This document shows, piece by piece, positions 22,189 to 34,175 of a stretch of 64,000 bases of DNA. The position numbers and the translations under genes are program-made. How positions within the stretch are numbered: position 1 is the stretch's first letter; each line of letters begins with the position of its first letter. Source of the DNA: Heliocidaris erythrogramma (Eukaryota; Echinodermata; Echinoidea; Camarodonta; Echinometridae); contig CM046858.1 in the NCBI GenBank assembly GCA_025617745.1, forward strand, positions 41,957,850 to 42,021,849, given 5' to 3'. The notes below the pieces were generated by a model. The model saw only the letters and a list, made by a program, of their open reading frames with translations, searched no databases and had not been told where the DNA came from.

Positions 22189-23776
22189 CTAGTCGTCGTG
22201 AAGTGGTTGGGCTGAGGTAAGCATCTGGCTGTATGAGATGTCATGCGGTTCAGCAGCTGACGACGAAGGCGGTTGAGTTGATGACGATGCCTGCGACTGT
22301 GGCTGGTTTCCCGTGATGGGAGGTGGGCAGCTGATATTCATATCAGGAAACTGCTCCTGTACCCATGGTCGTTCCATCGAGTGCCAGACATCGGGTGGGC
22401 TGCTCACCTCAGTAGGCCACTGCCATTGTTGGACCTGATGCTCCCGTGGACGACGGGCTGGACGTTGGGCTGAAGGGTCTCTGTTCCAAGTCCGGGGTCG
22501 ATGAGGATCAGCCTGGATTGGTTGCTGTCGGTCCGCTTCTCTCTGACACTCGTGCAACACATCCATTATTCTTAACTCTGCTCTACGTTGGATGGCTGGT
22601 GGAAGGCGTCGCAGACTTCCCTCGACGTAGGAACCAAAGGCAGTGGTTGGATGCGCGTAACCCCACCGCTCGGTCAAGAAGGTCCTCAATAAGCCCACCA
22701 GGAGATCTGGGTTGGCACCGGCAGGTGGAGCATCTTCTGGAGCCTCAGGAGCACATGGGACGTTTTCTGGAACCTCAGGAACAGGAGTAGCAGGGAAAGC
22801 TCCGGCAGCAGCAGGGGGAGCTCCAGCAGCAGCACGGGGACCTCCAGCAGCAGCAGGTTGGAGTCGGGCAGTGAATGTGTGATGTGTTCCCAAGCGCCGC
22901 TAAATCCACCTGATGTAATTAATAGAAATAGGTGTCAAAGGCGTCGTTTAACTTGTCAAAGTTGAAAAATCTGAGTTGCATGGCCCTACATGCTATCAAA
23001 GTAACTGAATATAGTCAACAAATTGTACAAATCTCTGCTTCACTCTGTTGAAACTATTGATTTATAAGTGTATATTTTTTATATTGCAGATCAAAATTAT
23101 CACAATAATTTTTTTATCACCTCGTGGATATAAGCTACATTTCTATAGCACTGCTAGAGCTAAGGTAATATCCACAAAATTTTTCATTATAAATGTATTC
23201 AGAAAAATCTTCATTCAGTACTTAAGTGAAACGTACCGTTCCGTTGCGGTGAAATTGTCTGCAGCTTGCCCGGACTTGGTCACAGCTTTCTTTAGTTTTC
23301 CCAGCTCGGTGCGCATGCTTTCGTACCACGTCTTGAGTTCGTTGGGAAAACGATCCATCTGCCTTGCCTGCTCTGTCCACAGCCTGTCTTTCGCCGCTGC
23401 GTCTTTGTATACAGCCAGCCTCTTAGAATACAGCGTGGGATTCTGCTGGAGAAAGATAATGATTTCCTCCTTCCCATCCTCCGAAAAGTTGGTGACAACC
23501 CCCGGGGGCTGTCCTCTTTCGCACAGATGTTTCTTCTTGTAAGACCTCCTCAGCCTCAGGTTCGGGTCCCTGTTTAGGGAGCTGGTCATCAGCACGCTCC
23601 TCTTCATCTAGCTGCGATGAACGGCGGAGATAATCAGGTTGTTCCTGCTTCTCTATTGGTAGTGTCTGCTGCTCCTGCTCATCTTCCGGTGGTGGCGGTC
23701 GCTCCTGCACCTCTACTGGTGGTGGTAGTAATGCAGGATGTGGAGCCTTCGTACGTCGATGCTTCCTCGGTGGCAT
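22189..23776 (-). pseudogene. Harbinger companion Myb/SANT (MADF)-like protein gene
   Basis: Start at 23776 (MPPRKHRRTK), a basic then Pro/Glu/Gln-rich N-terminus. After a frame change near 23520 comes a MADF/Myb-SANT-like domain: EEIIIFLQQNPTLYSKRL, then DRLWTEQARQM, then ELKTWYESMRTELGKLKK. A donor CG/GTACGT (23237/23236) joins in phase to an acceptor ATCAG/GTGG (22909). The next codons are RW-I then TAG at 22902-22900, a premature stop. The rest of the exon is Ala/Pro-rich, with a BESS-like FGSYVEGSLRRLPPAIQRRAELRI segment split across the linker, and ends at 22189. Such proteins help Harbinger transposase enter the nucleus and bind the ends. At least two disabling changes are present. Confidence 0.8.
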
Positions 23777-24513
23777 AGCTTGGCCTTTTTCTTCCTCCTT
23801 GCATATACAAACAAAAAACAATCAAAATTGTATGCAACCCGGTTTACTTTATGAAGTTATCCCTATATCTGTTTAAGATTCAAAACAGGTGCTTAAACCC
23901 CAATGCCCATCTTTTGACCGAGAATATCAGTAAATTCAATCCTGTTGCTTGTAAGAGTAAAAAAGAATCCTGTTGCTTGTAAGAGTAAACACTTCTCTTT
24001 TCTTATAGTAAACACTTTTTTAGTAAACAATTTTATTATATACCTGATCAGCTAATATAGTGCACCGAGCTGTATACTTGTAAAGATTAAAGAGGTTTGA
24101 TTTTATTCTTACCTCACAATTTGGTCTTCTCTCTTGGTGTTGTAGATGAAATGTGTCGTCTATTGTTCCCCTGCCGTGCCCGGCATTTTTTCGTCCTCTC
24201 AGACCGCGCTAACCGTTCCAGGCCGTTATAGAACGTAATGCGCCGTATCGCGCGGGGCCTGTAAGCCGTCAGGCGCCGTTGGGCGTCGTGGTTGAACGCA
24301 ACGAAACGGTACCATACAACCCGGATTATGTTAAGAACCTTGACAAAACGCAGCAGAACGTACCAGACCTTTAAGTGACCGTCCGGTGCTTGGAATTCAC
24401 ATTTCCGACGTTCCATTACGGACGGCCCCCAAGTTTTCTTACGGCCTGTTACGGGCTGAAACATTGAGTTGCGTTTATCCCGCTTTTCTGCGGCTCACTA
24501 AGTTGCTCCATTT

Positions 24514-24585
24514 GCGCCGTGATTGCCGTGGCAAATTTTTTGACAGTTAAAAAATCTGGCCCGGCATCCACGGCAATCACGGCGT
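24514..24585. repeat. Hairpin within right Harbinger subterminal region
   Basis: GCCGTGATTGCCGTGG at about 24516 is repeated inverted at about 24568-24583 with a ~36-nt spacer. It may be a binding or structural site for transposition. Confidence 0.75.
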
Positions 24586-24662
24586 GTCAAGTTTGTCCAT
24601 CCCGTTGATCCGCGTTGTCTTACGTCCACCCCGTTTTGTCCGTGGCAGTCTGAAACGGGGCT

Positions 24663-24697
24663 GCCGGGGCTGCCGGGAACATGATGTAAACGCAGCA
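24663..24697 (-). repeat. Right TIR of Harbinger element
   Basis: Inverse of 18494-18528, followed by TTA. Confidence 0.9.
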
Positions 24698-24700
24698 TTA

Positions 24701-25560
24701 CATCAAGTCATATTAAAACGGTTTTCTACTCACCAATTTTTGAGGCATTGTCCGTTCTGTAACCGATGTAGGGTCTATATAGCCCTACATGTAAGTTAGC
24801 TCATGTCATGTCTATATCACGCAGTCTATGACTATGATTGACATGATATCAATTGCATGATCAATAGGCATATAATTCATGCAGGATGCCTATTATCTCA
24901 CTTAACTGTACACGTTATTATGCAAATTCATTAAGCACCGAAAATACGCTTTGCGATGCGCATATATGCGCGCTCTAAACAAGCGTTACACGTACACAGT
25001 ACACGTATACAGTGCGCGCATAAAATGCGTTGACTTTTCGATGGAAATAAGCGAGGTGTATATGGTTGGGGTGTAGAAATAACCGTTCCCGGTGATATGT
25101 GGCGTATCCTGCTAAGGGCAAATTAGCTATGGGTATAAACGGCGTTTGGCACCCCCCCCCCCATCCCCAGTTCGAAAGCCAAGAAAAAATAAATAAAATA
25201 AAACAGAAATTCCATCCTAGATATATCAATTCTCATCTTGCTCCTAGTTCTCTCTCTCTCTCTCCCTCCCTCACTCTCCCTCACTCTCCCTCATTCTTTC
25301 CCTTTCCCTCATCTTTCTGTCTTTTTAATATGTTATTATTTACTTTCTATATTTTGTATTAACATTTTTTTGGGATTACCCTCGATAAGCCTCTTTGGCT
25401 TTTGGTAATCCCTCCATATTCGATTATTATATATGTTGTTTTTTCCTTATTGTCAATCGTCACAAAATGTATTTTCATCATGCTTGTAATTTCTTCTCGT
25501 TTGTATTTTTTCATGTTGTTGTTGTTTTTTTTTTAAATACAAAAAAAAATCTATGAGACA
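24701..25560. other. Non-coding, with CT-rich tract and LINE-tail hairpin
   Basis: A C-run lies at 25152-25162 and CTCTCT/CCCTCA at 25249-25320. At 25371-25413 the inverted words GGGATTACC / GGTAATCCC enclose 'ctcgataagcctctttggcttt', a hairpin of the kind found at LINE 3' ends. No gene. Confidence 0.5.
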
Positions 25561-27214
25561 TTGTATAAGTCAAAAATGAAAAATGGCGCAAACCATGAGG
25601 CCAAATCTTTTTTACAAAATCTATTAATGCCTTCTCTTAATGAGAGAGAGAAAAATATTATTGATAAACCATTAAATATGACAGAAATAAAAGAAGCGTT
25701 GTATAGTATGCCTGCAAATAGAAACCCTGGAAACGATGGCCTTCCTGCCGAATTTTATAGAACTTTCTGAAAATTTTTGGAATATATATATAGAATCAGT
25801 AACCATAAGTTTAGATAAGGGAGAATTTACAACTTCGCCAAAACAGGCAATTATCACTTTAATAAAAAAGGAAGGGAAGGATGAACATTATTTGAAAAAT
25901 TGGAGGCCGATTTGATTGTTTAATGCTGATATTAAAATTTTGTTAAAAGTTTTTGCTACCAGATTATGTAAAGTTTTACCAAGATTGATAAATTCATGTC
26001 AGACAGGTTTTATAAAAGGTCGATACATAGGAGAATGAATTCGAACCATCATAGATACTATGTTTAACACAAAAGAAAATGACATCCCAGGTCTTTTATT
26101 TTTAGACTATGAAAAAGCATTCGATTCGTTAGAATGGGATTTTATATTTAATATTCTTGATAAATTTGGATTTAGTCAGAATTTTCAAAAATGTATCCGG
26201 TCTTTTTATACAAATATTAGTAGTTGTATAATGTAGTAATGGGCATTCATCAGGATATTTTGAATTATATAGAGGTGTCCGACAGGGAGACCTTTGTCCC
26301 CTTACTTATTTATACTTTGTATTGAATCTTTTGCATGTGAGATAAGACAAAGAAAGGACATTAAAGGTATACTTATAAATGACAATATGATTAAACTGGC
26401 ACAATATGCAGATGATACGACCTTGATTTTAGCTGACAAAGAGTCAGCAGAAGTGGCCTTTTTGGTTATAGATAATTTTTCTTTTTTTTCGGGTTTAAAA
26501 ATTAACAAAGATAAGTGCAAAGCTATGTGGCTAGGTTCATGTAGAGGGTCACAAGATAAATATTTTGATATTGAATGGCCAGACAATCCTATTAAGGGCC
26601 TTGGAATTTATTTTTCTTATGATACTGAATTGGCTTTGAAGTTTAATTTTGATAAAATGTCTTAAAGGAGTAAAGATATTGTTAAATGTTTGGCGCAAAC
26701 GAAATCTTACATTGATAGGGAAGATACAAATTTTAAAAATGTTTGCACTATCAAAATTTATATTTTGTGCCTCGGTTTTATCTGTCCCTGATCAGGTTGT
26801 GAAAGAATTCGAGAAAATTATACATATATTTTTATGAAATGGAAAAAAGAATTATATAAAGAAGTCGACATTGATTGGATTGCCCCATATTCTAGAGGGG
26901 GTCTGAATATGATTGACATCCATTCAATGTTTAAAGCACTCAAAATAAAATGGATAGTAAGACTTTTAGACAAAGACTATTCTCCGTGGAAAGTATTTTT
27001 TAATCACTTTACAAGAATGTATGGTGGACAATTTTTACTCTACTGCAATTTAGACAAAAAGGACTGTTATAAATTGAGATATCTACCTTTATTTTATAAA
27101 GAGGTCTTATATGCCTATTTTGAACTTCGAGATTTGTGTAATCATTACGCATTTTCTCATGAAACTATCATTTGGAACAATAAACAAATAAAAATAGCTG
27201 GTGACAGTTGCTTT
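25560..27214 (+). pseudogene. L1/Tx1-like LINE reverse transcriptase, 5' segment
   Basis: Successive frames encode a LINE ORF2 from before the RT fingers to the connection region. Motifs in order: EIKEALYSMPANRNPGNDGLP (25690-25750), FLDYEKAFDSL with a catalytic Asp (about 26100), RGVRQGD (about 26275), AQYADDTTLIL with the catalytic YADD (about 26400-26430) and FSGLKINKDKCK. Then YSRGGLNMIDI (about 26890-26920) occurs in the downstream domain. There are many frameshifts and stops (for example after FYRTF at 25768, and TAG TAA near 26236). The continuation lies at 32883-34175 on the far side of a 5.7 kb insertion. Clade assignment (L1/Tx1-like) is by motif resemblance. Confidence 0.82.
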
Positions 27215-27222
27215 GTAACATA

Positions 27223-28735
27223 ATGAAAACTTACGCGCATTTGCTCCCCGTGTGTTCCGCGCACGCACTATAACACGTAAAATGCGAACAAAAATGTGTA
27301 AATTTTGGTAATAAATCCTTCTTATATTTTTATGCGTTGCCTATTCATGACGGGGTGAACTGATTCTGAAAGTTCATTTTATTGACTTTCGAATGGTATA
27401 TCATTCGTTTTATTCATTTCAGAATCCAATGATCATTTTTAGCTCAAAGTTGCCAATACCAGACCCTTTGTCTATGGGGAACAATGAAAAATCTCCTGAA
27501 TTTGTATGCACCTCGAAACTTGTTCAAAGAATCGTTGTAGATTAAAAGTTCGTTGAACCGCGGGGTGAACGGATTATGACGGGTCGTAAAATTTCCTATC
27601 TGTCGATGTTAAACTCATTTTGATTGGACAGAAATCCAGTGATCATTTTTTTCTGGAAATCAGCTCTTCAAATCAGAGATCTGGTTAAAAATCCCAGTGG
27701 ATGACGTCATCCTATTCACATGATTCACGATCTTCCGCGCAGTTTGAATTCACCGAGAATAGATCGTCGAGATAAAATTGCATGAAATCTCCCTTTACAT
27801 GTTTCTTTCAGGATATATTCAAATAAACTGACCATATATAAGGAATTTTATCATCGATATAGGACCATTTCCAGTCTCATATTTGTTTAATTTAAGCATA
27901 TGGAGTGGATTTTCAAGTGTATTTCTCTTTCTCTTTGCTGCAAAAACTGAATGACTGTCTGAGTCTGATGATTTGAGCCGTACCATTTCGTCAATAGGTG
28001 AGTGGGAGACTACTAGGCTTACCGGTATATTGTAGGCCACACATACATGCGAACAGTGCAGTCGGGTGCATACAAATCTTAGTTAGATCAGTGGGGTAGT
28101 GGAGCGTATACGTTTGTATACGCCGTATACGTAAAAAAGAAATTGGACTTTTTCGGGTATACGCGCGTATACTTAAAAAAAAATTATCAGGTTTTAAAAT
28201 AAAAAAAATATATATATAGGGGGAAAAAGAGAAGAATTGTATGAGATATAGTCGAAATTCATACTCTGTGAGTTGTGTTCCACAGAATTAATTTGTGTTG
28301 GCGATCCATTATACTCGACAAACTTTTGACAAATCAAACATACGTATTGCAGTATGATTGCGTATTATTTTTTACGTACATCCGATCCACATCCGGCCAC
28401 TGGTGGTAGAGGTCAGTGTATCCGGACGGGCCCGCGGCGAGCGTGTGATGTGCATGTGGCGGACGGCGTGTGCCCAGCCCGAGGCCATTGGCCGGCACGG
28501 CTAGGTAGCAATCGAACGGCAAGTGCGAGGCTAGCTGCTAGGCTAGGCGCGAGCTGGCCATAAATTATGCTAGTCCTATAGCCGCTAGGCCATCATCATG
28601 GCTCATGCGCCGTACAAAATATACAATGTACAACTTCAAGGCCAAAGGAGGCGGAGCTGATTTCGTGCAGTGGCCAGGTCCCAGGACCAACTAAGGAATT
28701 TCAGCCTTTGAAGTTAAAATAGCACAACCACTGGC
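27223..28735. other. Inner left part of the insertion, no firm gene
   Basis: A 73-codon minus frame (28040-27819) has protein-like composition but no recognisable domain and no splice partner. GC rises at 28380-28570. No feature is called. Confidence 0.4.
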
Positions 28736-29122
28736 GTAGACAGGGGGGCACAAGGGGGCCATGGCCCCCTATTCAGCCACTAAAAAAAAGCGAGACCGAA
28801 AAAGCGGAAGAAGAGAAAGAAAAAGGGTTAAAAAGGCGCTACAAGCCGTTATCTTTCTCTCAAAAATTGCAAAAACGTCAAAGTTTTCGCGCTCCGAGCG
28901 GGAAGGGGAAATAACTCTCCTCTCCCTGCACCAACCCCTGTCACATACAGTGCAGTATTGCGTCCTAATAACTGAAAAGCAGTCATGGCGTCGAACTACT
29001 GAACTTTCCGCCGAAACAAATTATTTGCTACACGCCGTTTTCTTTCTCTTGAATTTGCTAAAACGTCAGAGCTTTCGCGCTTCGCGCCGGAAGGGGGAAA
29101 CTCCCACTCCCTGCACCCATCC
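28735..29122 (-). repeat. Family A repeat, inverted copy (left part)
   Basis: It contains 'gccgttatctttctct', 'ctccctgcacc' and 'actgaaaagcagtcatggcg', the inverse of 3150-3425. It is continued at 29725-29905 after a foldback insertion. Confidence 0.6.
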
Positions 29123-29727
29123 TGCTCGGTGCTAGCCTTTTCACAAGGCCCTCGTGACTTGGCTATTTTTCTTGGCAAGTAAGCTAGTAGTGGCTGCATA
29201 ACAAGACTAGCCGCCCAGCCCGGTGAATGCGCTATCGAGCGACGTGTCGCGATGGCCTTTTGGAACCTGGCTTGTATTTCTTATGTTATCCTTTGTTCCA
29301 AGCGAGGATCTGCTACCTTTTTGGTAGGAGCCAATCAGCGAACGTATCTTTGCATGACGTCAGCATAAATTTGGTATGAAATTCGCCTTCATCTCAAGCG
29401 CTAGCTCACTCGGCACGTACTGCACCCGGCGCAAGCTACATCAATCATGAACGAATCACATGGAGAGCAAGCCCCGCAGAGACCGTTGTGATTGGTCGAT
29501 AATCCTCGGTGTAGGCGTGTTAGCATACGAATGTCAACTCGTGAATAATTCATATCGGACGATGGAAACCCAGGTTCCAAAAGGCCTCGCGACTAAAGTC
29601 GCTCGATCGCCCGTTCACCCCGGCCGTGTTGATCCTTTTCGTCGCCGGCTAGTCTCATCTCAGGCACAGCATGACGAGGAAAATGGCCAAGTCACGAGGC
29701 CTTGTCAAAAGGCTAGCTCGGTGCAGG
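29122..29727. mobile_element. 600-bp foldback element D
   Basis: The ends are inverted: TGCTCGGTGCTAGCCTTTT (29124-29142) and AAAAGGCTAGCTCGGTGCA (29706-29724). Inner arms continue the inversion: GGCCTTTTGGAACCTGG at about 29252 against CCAGGTTCCAAAAGGCC at about 29570. The whole block can fold into one long hairpin. The 250-bp loop holds CCAAT-type boxes and TGACGTCA near 29355. It lies within a family A repeat. Confidence 0.8.
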
Positions 29728-29905
29728 ATTACGTCCAAAATAACTGAAAAGCAGCCAGGGCGTCGAACTAACATTCCGCCTAAAAAAAGGTGCTAAAACG
29801 TTAGCGCTTTCGTGCTTCGCGCGGGAAGGAGGGAAACTCCTCCTTCCTGCACCCACCCCCGTGTTACATACCGTGCAATATTGCTCCAGTGGGTGTCGAT
29901 CCCGG
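29725..29905 (-). repeat. Family A repeat, inverted copy (right part)
   Basis: 'taactgaaaagcagccagggcg' and 'cgcgggaagg...actcct' resume after the foldback, then a G run at 29909-29920. Confidence 0.6.
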
Positions 29906-30169
29906 GAAGGGGGGGGGGGGAGGCGGGAGGGGTAAATCCCCCCAAACTATGAGGTGGGGTAATGGCCTGTTAATGCACTAAAAATCTAGTTTTTAAAGTT
30001 TTAAATGCGAAAATTTTCGAAAGTTTTGTCGCTTTGCTCCCTTGCATAATTATTATCTTTCAGGATCTCGTAATTTCGCGCCCCCCAGTAGGCCTATATT
30101 GTTCTTAAATAGCTTAAAGGGTTCAAAATTTGAAAAAAATAAAGATGTAATTGCTTTGCTCGATATATC

Positions 30170-30605
30170 ATGTATGTGTCATATGACTCCTGCTAAATAT
30201 TGCGCCCCCGATGTAGGATAAATAAAGTGACTGTATGAAACAGCATTTGCAAAGGTTCAACTTTTGAAAGAAATCTCAACTTCAGGTATATACCCTTGCT
30301 GAATTTCTCGACTCTTTCTCAAGCCTTTCAGGGTTTTCGTTAGTTTTGCTCCCGATTGTAGAAGTGAGTGAATAGAAAACCGCTTATCAATGCATAAAAT
30401 TCGAGCTTCTCTACCGCTCAATTGCAAAATTTCCTGGGTAAAATGCACAAGAAATTGCGTTTTTTAGGGTTAAAAATTGAAAAATTTGCCGCTCTGTCGC
30501 TTTGCTCCCTCGCTGACGTAGATATGTTTGGGCACTCGGGGGGGGGGGGGGGGGGGGGGGACTTCATTTTTTGCCCCGGGTGCCATAATCCCTAGATACG
30601 CCACT
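30170..30605 (-). repeat. Family B repeat, inverted copy
   Basis: It ends 'gccccgggtgccataatcccta' after a G run of about 22 (30539-30560). Inner words match 3430-3920 in inverse order. Confidence 0.65.
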
Positions 30606-30751
30606 GGCTTCGCTCCCTTGCCGGTCAACCCCCCCCCCCCCCCCCGGATCATGAACACGAATCGACACCCTTGTGCCCCCCATATTGAAAAATCCTAGCT
30701 ACGCCTGTATAAAGCACAACTCAATCTTATTTAATTGTTGAACAGGTGTCT

Positions 30752-31405
30752 TTAAAGGGAAATTAACCTCAGTGTATGAATTAGCTTATTTTGAATGGTG
30801 TAGTATATGCCTCTTATTTGATACATGCAATTTCATGTAAAAACACAGGATATAGATATAAATCACTATTTTCCAGCCAAGTTATCGTCTGCTAGCAATA
30901 ATAAGGGGGCTGCCATTACTTTATGTGTACACGAACATATTTTTCATCCCAAGTAAAATTTCCTTCATCGTTAACTTGTAATTGATTTTTAGAGGACAAA
31001 TATATATTAGATAAAGTCACATATTCTGAAATGTAAGTTTAGTTTTATATATTTTTTAAAAGGTCTTAATTTGTTCATAAAAAATATACTTCATAAAAAA
31101 TATACGTCAAGGACGGAGAATTGACGTCAAGGACGGAGACAATCGTAACAATACCAAAACAAAGCGAGGAATCTGCTTTACAGGATGGCTATTAGAACTC
31201 ATGGGTCGTCAATTATCTAGGCCCATGGCCAATAACAATCGTAATACAATCAGAACAAAGCGACGTATCTGTTGTAAAGGTAGGCTATTATCAATGCATA
31301 TGGTACCTAATGATCCGTGTCATGCACAAAATGGCAGCCTCCATGGAAAGACGTAGCAGACAATAGGTGCATCTAGAATATCACGTGGGGTTAATTGTCC
31401 TTTAA
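30752..31405. mobile_element. Foldback element family C, copy 2 (654 bp)
   Basis: TTTAAAGGGAAATTAACC at the left end, inverse at 31405; inner words 'agggggctgccatt' (30904) and 'aatggcagcctccat' (31331) are inverted. Architecture as in 8550-9460. Non-coding. Confidence 0.7.
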
Positions 31406-32470
31406 TCATATGAAAATTACACATACAAAAGTAAAACAGTGAATGTTATTAACAGTGGGTAAGTATCTTAAAGAACATTTATTTCAAACTACACAACAAG
31501 ATGTATGAAATAACTATATATGGTATATTTAGTTGCAGTACCAAACAATTAAGACGTTTGGAGATCTATATATATGACAGCGTGTGTTATAAAAATCTGT
31601 ATCAGATGTAAATGAGTGTTGCATAAACTAGAAATAAAAATTATTATGACAACGGCTTGAATCATCTTGGATTATTTGTGTCTTGGTGATTTAGACATGT
31701 ATAGATCTATAGGGCTTATGCAAGGGTTGGTCTGAAAAAATAACTCCCTAATGTTTCAAATTTTGATGCTTTTTGCAAAACTTAATTTTAACATTTTGAG
31801 ATGATATATTGTGACAGATGATTTGTGTGTGGGGTGTGTGAGCGTGTGTGTGTGAGGGGAGTGTGTGTGTGTTTTCTTGTCAGGTCACGGGGGGGGGGGG
31901 GGGGGTTCTTGTGTTTGTGAATCACCACCACAGCACGGTGCATCGCCTCGGCGTTAGCTTGGTGGTCTGAGGATTCAGCTATCAGGAAATAAGGGAGTAT
32001 ACTCCAAAAAATATTTACCACTACAACACTGAGTTAGATATAAACAAACTAGACGAACATGTGAAATTCATCTTTTATGACTTATACTGTAACAGTCACA
32101 ATGGACCAGAATAGTAAATCAATGATCCATAGAAGGTACCGTATAGTCTATAGTAGAATTAATATTGCTGTAGAGAAAAGCAGGAAAATAAAATCCAGTT
32201 CCAAGTTTCAACACACAACAGTTAAAACGTGTTGTATTGTAAGTTAGGCCTGACCAAGTTAGGCCTATAATACACAGTAAAATTGAAGGCCTAAATTGCC
32301 GTACAGTACTCGTAGATTTATTCTAGGTCTACTCTAAGACCTAGTACATAGGCCTAGTTGTTCATCTAGACTCGAGTTGATTTTGCACTCTTGTATCATT
32401 CATGTTCTATGCTGGGGAAACATGTTTGTGTACTTTCATGTTTACCGTGTAAACAGTGGGAGCTGTCTAG
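31406..32470. other. Non-coding, TG repeats and G run
   Basis: TG-rich 31825-31875 with a 17-nt G run near 31890-31906. At 32230-32370 the 'ttaggcct' words recur. No gene seen. Confidence 0.5.
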
Positions 32471-32572
32471 AACAAGAAAGAGACAAGTACAAGGGAAGTA
32501 AAGAGTGAGAGAGGGGATGAGAGAGAGAGAAAGAGTCAGGAGAGAGAGAGGGAGAGAGAGAAAGAGAAATGT
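32470..32572. repeat. GA-rich simple repeat
   Basis: GAGAGA/GAAAGAG run; minus-strand frames across it are low complexity. Confidence 0.85.
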
Positions 32573-32882
32573 GAAATTCAATGTACAGTGTATTGTGTAT
32601 TTGGATTTGTATTGGAGGGTGCACGTCCAAGTGAATATAAACGTTATTTCCATACCTGCATTTCCAGTCGGAGAATGACTTGTCAGTGCTGACAACTTTC
32701 ATGAAAATAATGATGCCCACTCTATTACTGGAACAAAGGCTTATCCCCTCCGTTCCTTGGGACACCCCTCACTGCGCGTAATGGAAGAGGCTACACACTC
32801 GCTCCATTGATGTTCACTAGCGCGTGGACGGTCTGCGCACTGAATGTAGTGACTGGGTAAATGCGCGTTTTGGCCCAAAACT

Positions 32883-34175
32883 TTTCATTATGAAGAATTA
32901 TTTGACATTGGTATATGGTTTATACAGGATTTATTTGATGAAAATGGCCAGTTAATCGCTTCAAAATGGCAACAGATTGGATTTAAAAATTATCTTCTTG
33001 GGCGTTCAGTTGTTTCTGCTCTTCCACAGATGGTAAAAGTTCAATATGTTGAGAGGCGTCATCTACTAAAAAAGTTAGATATTTTTATACTATTTGGAAA
33101 TAAAAAAAATTTATATATCAAAACTGTCAACCAAAATAATAAATTTGGTTTTAAAAGAAAAAAAATATCAAAACCCTACTTTAGAAAGATATTGGAGAAC
33201 AAAATATGATATAAATAAAGATGATTTCCATTCTATGTATGAATTGCCTTTTAAGGTTATTCCTGATACAAGAACTAGAATATTCAAATATAAAATAAAT
33301 ATAAGATGCTTATTAGTTAATGCGAAGTTGAAAAAAATGAAAGTAATAGATAATGAACTATGCTGCTTCTGCAAACAAGAACCAGAAACGATTGAACATC
33401 TGTTTATAAATTGCTTATATACTCGAGACTTCTGGAACGAATTTCTGAAATGGTGGCATACCAAATTTAAAGACCTCAGCCTGACCCAAAACAACCATAT
33501 ATTGACGTAAAGCTTTGTAAACAAAGAATATAATTACCCTGGGTATTCATAAATTTTCGTCTCCGTTTATCCATAAAAAATAAAAAAGATAATTTTTTTT
33601 GGTCCGCCCCCTCCCTATGGCGTAACAACAGAGGAAACTGCAGGGGGTCGCTAGACGTGTGACGACATGTCATGTATACAGCTCCGAGTGCGTCTACACG
33701 ATATGTCGTCATCAAATTTTCACCCCCCGCAAAGTAGCGTTCCTCAGAGACGGGGCCCTCGTCAGAAAAACCACCGGGGCTCAACATTCGGGACGCTGTT
33801 ACTCATTCCACAGGAAACGGAATCTCATGAAGTTGGTTTCAATTTGTTCAGAAAATATATAGCTCCCCGTGGATGAATAAAGGTTATATTTCAAAATTCG
33901 GTCAGGCTGAGGTCTTTAACAATATTAATCAGTTAAAGGACGAGGAGATCTTATTTGGATTCCAAAACAAAAAAATATACGCTATTAAATCATTCCATTA
34001 TCATTGCAAAGAAAACTTTATATCTATGTAGGTATATTAACGTTCTACCAAGTCTTGACTTATTTCTTGTCAAATTAAAACAAACATATCAAACAGAAAA
34101 ATGTATTGCTTATAAGGACAATTCAATGCATAAATTTTATCAAAAATGGAGTATACAAGATTTAGGATAAGAGTA
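32883..34175 (+). pseudogene. L1/Tx1-like LINE, 3' segment with zf-RVT domain
   Basis: This is the C-terminal continuation of the LINE at 25560. HYEELFDIGIWFIQDLF (32886 on) is followed by a frame from about 33094. That frame carries the LINE zinc-binding module CCFCKQEPETIEHLFINC, followed by YTRDFW. The frame is interrupted by a 445-bp insertion (33471-33915). Removing it with one TTAA restores WWHTKF-NNINQLKDEEILFGF in frame, showing the LINE was in register when hit. The C-terminal HKFYQKWS ends near 34168. An AATAAA at 34374 may end the 3' UTR. Confidence 0.82.
33471..33915. mobile_element. TTAA-flanked TIR element, 445 bp
   Basis: TTAA occurs at 33467-33470 and 33916-33919. The ends are perfect 16-bp inverted repeats AGACCTCAGCCTGACC. 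There is no transposase. TTAA duplication is characteristic of piggyBac-type elements, but the ends lack the usual CCC start, so the class is uncertain. Confidence 0.85.

Larger units (their letters stand above)
18494..24697. mobile_element. Harbinger DNA transposon, 6.2 kb, near complete but mutated
   Basis: The ends are inverted for about 35 bp (5' TGCTGCGTTTACATCATGTT, repeated inverted at 24697). TTA abuts both ends (18491-18493 and 24698-24700), the target duplication expected for PIF/Harbinger. It encodes a convergent pair: a HARBI1-like transposase on plus and a Myb/SANT (MADF)-like protein on minus, the usual two-gene set of this superfamily. Both genes carry frameshifts or stops, so this copy is not functional. 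Subterminal regions 19380-19580 and 24130-24480 are GC-rich and self-similar. Confidence 0.92.
27215..32882. mobile_element. 5.7 kb insertion splitting the LINE (nested repeats)
   Basis: Removing 27215-32882 joins ...GDSCF to HYEELFDIGI in one frame, as expected for this LINE (compare the minus-strand relative at 49300). TTT occurs at both junctions. Near the ends, ACGCGCATTT at 27234 and its inverse at about 32861 suggest inverted termini, but the element class is unknown. Inside are family A and B repeats, a 600-bp foldback and a family C element, so several insertions are nested. No transposase was found. Confidence 0.55.

Noticed and set aside
22446..22790. Plus-strand 114-codon frame opposite the Myb-like exon
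   Set aside because: A shadow of the minus-strand exon, whose residues fit the Harbinger companion protein.
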